From NCBI GenBank assembly GCA_014529385.2, contig CM043969.1:73383676-73447675 (forward strand): DNA of 64,000 nt, in the 5' to 3' direction. A program made the position numbers and the translations under genes. This document shows, piece after piece, positions 58,999 through 64,000 of this stretch. Within the stretch, counting starts at the first letter, position 1; each line of letters opens with the position of its first letter. The notes below the pieces were generated by a model. The model was not told the DNA's origin and made no database searches. It saw nothing but the letters and a program-made list of their open reading frames with translations. The stretch comes from Adiantum capillus-veneris. Its lineage: Eukaryota; Streptophyta; Polypodiopsida; Polypodiales; Pteridaceae.

Positions 58999-60134
58999 TG
59001 TAACATTTAATGGTCTAGTAACTTGTGTGTAGTGGAAAATAGCATGAACATAGTGAGCATTTCATTAGAATAGATTCCTAATGAGAATAACAAGAGTGCT
59101 TGGGTGGAGAGAGCAACAAAAAGTTTAACACCTAGTTAGATAGCATGAACAATACTTCAAAAGAGAAAGAAATTAAGCAATTGACAAGAGTTGAAGACCG
59201 GATTTGCATGGAGCCGGTCCGCCCTCCAAAAGGCTTTGTATTATGGTTTCTCCCATCAAAAGAGACATTTTACAATACAATCATTTGTGTTCCTTCAATA
59301 CTAGCTAGTGCTATGAAGATGGAAACTTCAAGCACTAAGCACAACACTTATTAAACACAACATCAATTCCCTCACGGTCTCAGACCCAAAACCTCACACA
59401 CCTTTGAAGATGGTGAGAGCTAGCGGGGTATGAGAGTGGATTGAGAGGAAGAAGGAGTATTCTTACGAGAAAGATATACATCTCCTCACATAATCACTCT
59501 TATTAGCATATCTTAGCTTAGTAATTAGCATGGTAGAGGAGATGAGCATGCATTGAAGCTTGGCTCTTGGTTGGATTTGCATCACAAAGCCAAGAGTTGT
59601 TGGTGTAGGCCTCCCTTCTCAAAAGCTTGGAGTAGGTGGTAAGCTTTCCATTAAAGCTTGAGAAGGAGAGAGAGAGTTTTCTTGCTTCACACATTGATTG
59701 TGTGTGTGTGTAAGTGAATAATTCCTTGAGAAAATCAGCCCCCTCTCTCTCTTGGTCGACCCCCCTTGCTAATTGCTCATGCTACAGCCCTATTGGATCT
59801 CCCCAGGCCTAGCCAATGGAAATTAAGCAGCATAAGTGATAGCCTTTTGACATGTGTCCCCCTTTGCCGTTTTATGAGAGCTTTAGGTAATTAATAAATG
59901 CAACTAAACTCTCATTGGACCCCTTTGCCTCCTGGCCAATAGGAATCAGGCAAGCCATTGGGCTGATGAATGCTCATTGGACCCCTTGGGAGACCGTCCA
60001 ATAGTCTTCTAGAGAGCTTAAATCTTATTGGTTCTTTTATTAAGTGTTTTTAAATTAATTAAACTAGACTTACTCTAGCCTAATTCTCATTGGTCCACCT
60101 CCAAGGTCATCCAATAGGATTTGAGTACACCTTG
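58999..60134 (-). repeat. 3' LTR of element C, partial
   Basis: This is the reverse-strand LTR of the A family, from TGTAAC to CACCTTGTG. It lacks the first ~450 bp of the LTR in transcript sense. CCAAT/ATTGG boxes are preserved at about 59788-60116. Confidence 0.85.
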
Positions 60135-60534
60135 TGAAGTTTCTGGAACTCTCTAGAAAGTTGAAGAAGGATCCAGAAGGTTCTAGAAGAACTAGAAGGA
60201 TCAAGAAGGTTCTAGAAGATTCTAACCTCCTCAAGAAGAACCTAGAAAGTCCTAACCTCCTCAAGTAACCTCCTCAAGCACTATTATAAATAGGGGTCTT
60301 GGGCCACAAGCCCCTCAGTCTTGCCAACACCAGTTCTGAGCCTCCTATGTGGAAATCCCTCCTCTAGTTCTTATGTTCAAGTCTTGTCCTTGCAATCACG
60401 CCTTGTCTTGTACTCAAGTCATGTAATACAAGTCTTGTATCTAGCTCTCTTAATAAAGTATTAAGTCTTGTAATCAATATTAAGCTTATCTAGCCTCCTC
60501 TTGCTCTCTTCTAGCTCTATACATGCTCATAACA
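60135..60534 (+). mobile_element. Solo-LTR-like fragment with heat-shock elements
   Basis: About 400 bp unrelated to element C lies at its deletion junction, with TGAAGTTTCTGG...CATAACA ends. It holds a dense cluster of nGAAn/nTTCn pentamers: a perfect alternating four-unit element GAAGGTTCTAGAAGATTC at 60205-60222, a three-unit one at 60176-60188, and an imperfect four-unit one at 60141-60158. A TATA box (TATAAATAGG, 60285-60294) follows about 65 bp downstream. Clustered heat-shock elements before a TATA box resemble the LTRs of heat-activated copia elements of the ONSEN type. No target duplication is visible, so the exact ends are uncertain. Confidence 0.5.
60205..60222 (+). promoter_or_regulatory. 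Perfect four-unit heat-shock element
   Basis: GAA-gg-TTC-ta-GAA-ga-TTC matches the consensus binding site of a heat-shock factor trimer with four uninterrupted alternating pentamers. It lies 63 bp upstream of TATAAATAGG. Confidence 0.7.
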
Positions 60535-60557
60535 ATTGGGATCTTTGTCTACTTATG

Positions 60558-63237
60558 TTACATAGGCTTTTAGTAGATCGAGAATTTTTAGGTTAGCTAT
60601 TTCACTTTGGCCATCCGTTTGCAGGTGATAGGCCGAAGAGAAATTTAGCCTTGTTCCTAAATTCTCAAAGAGACCCTTTCAAAAATTACTGGTCATTCTA
60701 GGATCTCTATCCGACACTATGGACATTGGCAAGCCATGGTACTTGAAGATTTGTGAAATGAAGAGGGTTTCCATTTGATGGGCTTTGATAGTCTTTTTGA
60801 CAGGTATAAAATGAGCTTGTTTAGTGAACCTGTCTACTATCGTCCATATTCTCATATTTCCATGGATAGACTTAGGCAATCCAAAGATAAAATCCATGGA
60901 TATGCTCTCCCATGGTGAATTAGGGATTGGCAAAGGTTGAAGCAATCCAGGTTGCTTCCCTCTATCAAACTTTGTCTTTTGGCATACCATACATTTAGAA
61001 ACATACTCCTGTATGTTTTCTTTCATGGTAGGCCAATAGAAATATGTTTCAATCCCCTTTAGGGTAGACTTTCCATCTATTCCCTACATAAGGACATTCA
61101 TACATTACTTTCTCACGGAGTGAGTTAGTAACGCATAATCTATTGCCATAGAGAAGATAACCATCTTGTAAAGTAAATGGTTCCTCTTTCTTCCCTAGTG
61201 CAAGGGCTGAAATCACATCTCTAAAGTCGGGATTAATAGCATACTCATCTATTATAGAAGATAGATCATTGTGAGTTGCTATGGAAACCGCATTCACTCT
61301 TGGCCGCCTTGAGAGTGCATTGGCTACTTGATTATGCTTGCCAGCAATGTGAGCAATATGAAAATGAAATTGCAAAAGAAAGTTTGCCCACCTCATTTGT
61401 TTGTCGGAGAGCTTGGTCTACATCATGAAGTACTTAAGACTTTGGTGATTCGTTCGCGGAATGAAAGGAGTCCCCAATAAATAATGCTTCCATGAGTCTA
61501 AGGCATGTAGAACTGCGAGGAGTTCCTTTTCATATATGCCTAGAGCTTGCTCAATAGGGTCGAGCCTTCTACTTTCATAGCCTATGGCGTGCCCTTCTTG
61601 GAGAAAAACAACTCCAAGGCAATCAACACAAGCATCACATTGGACCTCAAATGGCTTTGAGGGATCCGGTAGTGTAAGCACAGGTTGAGAGATAAGCTTT
61701 TCTTTAAGATTTTTGAAAGCATTGTTCTCCTTGGCAGACCATGTGTACCTAACATTTTTCTTTGTTAGGTCATGTAATGGTCCTGCTATTAGTGAGAACT
61801 TTTCTATGAAGCGTCTATAGTATGCACGCATACCTATAAAGATTCTTAGCTCATGAACATTCCTTGGTTTAGGCCATCCTTTTATTACCTCTAACTTTGA
61901 TGGATCCATTTGGATGCCATCTTGAGAGATAATGTGACCTAAATACTGAATCTCTTGTAAGAAAAATTCACTTTTCTTTCGATTAACATAAACTTTATTC
62001 TCTCTTAAAACTTGAAATATTACCTGGAGGTGTTGCTTGTGTTCGTCTAATGAATTAGAGTAGATGACGATATCATCAAAGAACACTCCAGTAAAGGTTC
62101 CGTGAGGCTTGAATAGCTTCTCCATCAAGCGGTTGAATGTGAATGGTGCATCGGTCAAGCCAAAAGGCATGATAATGTATTTGTAAAGACCAAACCTAGT
62201 GCAAAATGCGGTTTTTACAATGTCTTGATCAACTATCCTTATTTGATGAAAGCCACTTTTTAGGTCAATCCTATTGAAGTAGGTGGACCCTTGTAACTTA
62301 TCAAATAGGTCTTCTACCCGTGGAACAGAAAACCTATTCTTGATAGTGATCCTATTTAGTGCTCTACAGTCGACACACATGCAATATGTGCCATATTTCT
62401 TTTGCAGTAATAGCACAGGAGAACAAAATGGAGATGAGATATGCCTAACCATGCCCTTCTCAACTAACTCATGCACTTGCCTGATAATCTCCTCGTGTTG
62501 AGCTTGAGAAACTCTATAAGGAGGTTTGTTAGGTGGTAAAATTCCTGGAAGAAGTTCAATTGCATGGTCATCATTGCCTTGTTTAGGAGGTAGCTCACAA
62601 GGGATGTCGTCAATAAAGACATCTTGAAACCCCTTGGAAAAATTGGATAACTCTAATTCCTTTTGATTATGTATATTTTCTTTTGCTAAAACATTAGGTT
62701 CATTTTGAGAATCTTGAACAAAAATCATGTACACGGAAATAGAGCTCTTTATTGACTTGTTGAAAGCTTGTGTATGTACAATGGGTATGATGTTACCCAT
62801 TTCCTTAGCATCTATGTACATATCTTTTTCCCTGAACTTAAAGGAGATTCTCCAAATAGGGAATTTAACATTGGCAGCCATGCCCCTAGGATTACACCCT
62901 CATGCTTGAGAGGAGAGATAAAGAAGTTCTCTTTGTCCACATAGCTTTGGACATGGAGCCTCAATTTCTCGATTAAGGGAGTGACTGAAGCTTCTTGACC
63001 CTTGAAATCACCGTTTGCGGGTAGGACATCTCCCATCTTGTAAGCTTGTATGCCTAGCCAACTCTCTGGATATAAAATTGTGAGTAGAACCAGGGTCAAA
63101 TAGAATATAAGCATCATGTTCTCTTACCTTTCCCAAGCATGGCATAGAGGAGATCCTTTGTGATGAGTTTCCTCCTCTTGAATAGCAAAATTAAAGTTAT
63201 CAACATTAATTTCACTATCTTTACTATTGTCAGCCAT
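60558..63237 (-). pseudogene. gag-pol of element C, deleted and broken
   Basis: The start (MADNSKDSEINVDNF, 63237) matches the A polyprotein, but after about 20 residues it jumps to QEEETHHKGSPLCHAW, removing capsid and zinc knuckle. Protease again carries DPGSTHNF. RT with FFDDIVIYS and RNase H lie in the frame 62881-61418. Integrase follows in frames 61396-61049 and 61026-60679 (SDRDPRMTSNF) and ends near 60558. Frameshifts or stops occur near 62885, 61410 and 61040. It cannot produce a working polyprotein. Confidence 0.88.
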
Positions 63238-63632
63238 TCTAACAAATTTTAGGTGTAAAATTTTTAGGTGTAATTTGGCACTTCAAGCCCTAGTTGCTAC
63301 TCCTCTTTACCCATTTAGAAAAAAGCACTCAAGCTACTATACCCATGGCTCGAATACCATTAATTGCAAGGAATAGAAGAGAGGGTCGTTCAACACCAAA
63401 ACAACACCGCCTCCTGTCAAGCTTTTAATAGATCAATAGTGGTTAAAAGCCCCGTAGGACTCCACTATTAAGACCATAGCTCTCGATGGTGATGCCCTAT
63501 TATCTACACGAAGGCAGCGCACTACAAGGCTGAAAAATCCCTATTCTACGTACTCACATGCAATTAATAATACCAACCATTTATAGCTAGCTTGAGGAAC
63601 TCCCTTCTTGAGCAAGAAAAGCGAAACCTTGT

Positions 63633-63645
63633 CCTTTGATACCAA
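63633..63645 (-). other. Primer-binding site of element C
   Basis: The minus strand reads TTGGTATCAAAGG after the LTR end. It matches the initiator tRNA-Met site of element A with one changed base (A for G in CAGAG). Confidence 0.75.
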
Positions 63646-64000
63646 TGTAACATTTAATGGTCTAGTAACTTGTGTGTAGCGAAAAATAGCATGAACATAG
63701 TGAGCATTCCTAATGAGAATAACAAGAGTGCTTGGGTGGAGATAGCATAAAACGTATAACACCTAGTTAGATAGCATGAACAATACTTCAAAAGAGAGAA
63801 AAATTAAGCAATCGACAACAGTTGAGGATTGGATTTGCATGGAGCCGGTCCACACTCCAAAAGGCTTTGTATTATGGTTCCTCCCATCAAGAGAGACATT
63901 TTACAATACAATTCTTTGTGTTCCTTCAATACTAGCTAGTGCTATGAAGATGGAAACTTCATGCACTAAGCACAACACTTATTAAACACAACATCAATTC
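63646..64000 (-). repeat. 5' LTR of element C, cut by the window end
   Basis: It starts TGTAACATTTAATGG and is collinear with 58999 onward and with the reverse complement of 38696 backward. It continues past position 64000. Confidence 0.9.

Larger units (their letters stand above)
58999..64000 (-). mobile_element. Element C: deleted relative of element A, runs off the window
   Basis: On the minus strand it has a 5' LTR (from 63646 to beyond 64000), a primer site, a leader like that of A, a shortened gag-pol (63237 to 60558) and part of the 3' LTR (60134-58999). Compared with A, about 1.5 kb of gag is missing near 63190. The integrase end, chromodomain and the start of the 3' LTR are also missing; an unrelated 400 bp LTR-like sequence occupies that junction. 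The pol frame has several breaks. The flank before the LTR is ACATA; the matching duplication, if any, is outside the window. Confidence 0.85.

Overview
The window is nuclear DNA from a land plant. The evidence is one spliced single-copy-type gene carrying the plant-type CENP-C motif, Ty1/copia and Ty3/gypsy elements primed by initiator tRNA-Met, a CACTA transposase of the plant TNP2 type, and plant-style introns. The species cannot be named from the sequence. The size and density of nested retroelements suggest a large, repeat-rich genome.

Layout. 1-12700: an antisense Ty3/gypsy LTR (element E, 30-611 plus 11690-12700) is split by an 11.1 kb antisense Ty3/gypsy chromovirus (element B, 612-11689, LTRs of about 3 kb). 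12767-13287: a CA microsatellite and a MITE-like inverted-repeat element. 13445-17776: a nine-exon CENP-C gene, the only apparently functional host gene here. About 18900-33300: a decayed non-LTR retrotransposon (LINE) holding a Ty1/copia element (19747-29888, TSD GAGAC), which in turn holds a 5.7 kb non-coding LTR element (LARD-like, 23854-29569). 34421-36315: 2.9 tandem copies of a 654 bp unit. 37104-46012: a complete chromovirus (element A) with near-identical LTRs, TSD CCTAG and one uninterrupted 1649-codon gag-pol frame. 47389-48370: an intronless, frameshifted pseudogene of a GGQ-domain (class I release-factor-like) protein. About 48400-53282: a truncated antisense gypsy element (D) with a tRNA-Asp-type primer site and an array of palindromes in its leader. 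53283-57739: a deleted relative of B (B2) on the plus strand. 57740-58998: a CACTA TNP2-type transposase fragment. 58999-64000: an antisense, internally deleted relative of A (element C) with a heat-shock-element-rich LTR-like fragment inserted in it.

Most noteworthy. In element B the gag frame has no nearby ATG. A short ATG exon sits inside the 5' LTR and ends at a CAG|GTTAGT donor that joins in phase to a CAG acceptor just before gag. The predicted intron removes the primer-binding site and an unidentified ORF of about 150-190 codons. A related LTR in B2 carries a similar ATG exon at a matching position. This points to an LTR retrotransposon that may use splicing to separate a gag-pol mRNA from a full-length RNA carrying an extra gene.

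All coordinates come from reading the sequence by eye. LTR ends, TSDs and exon junctions were placed base by base. Functional calls rest on recognised motifs and were not checked by database search.
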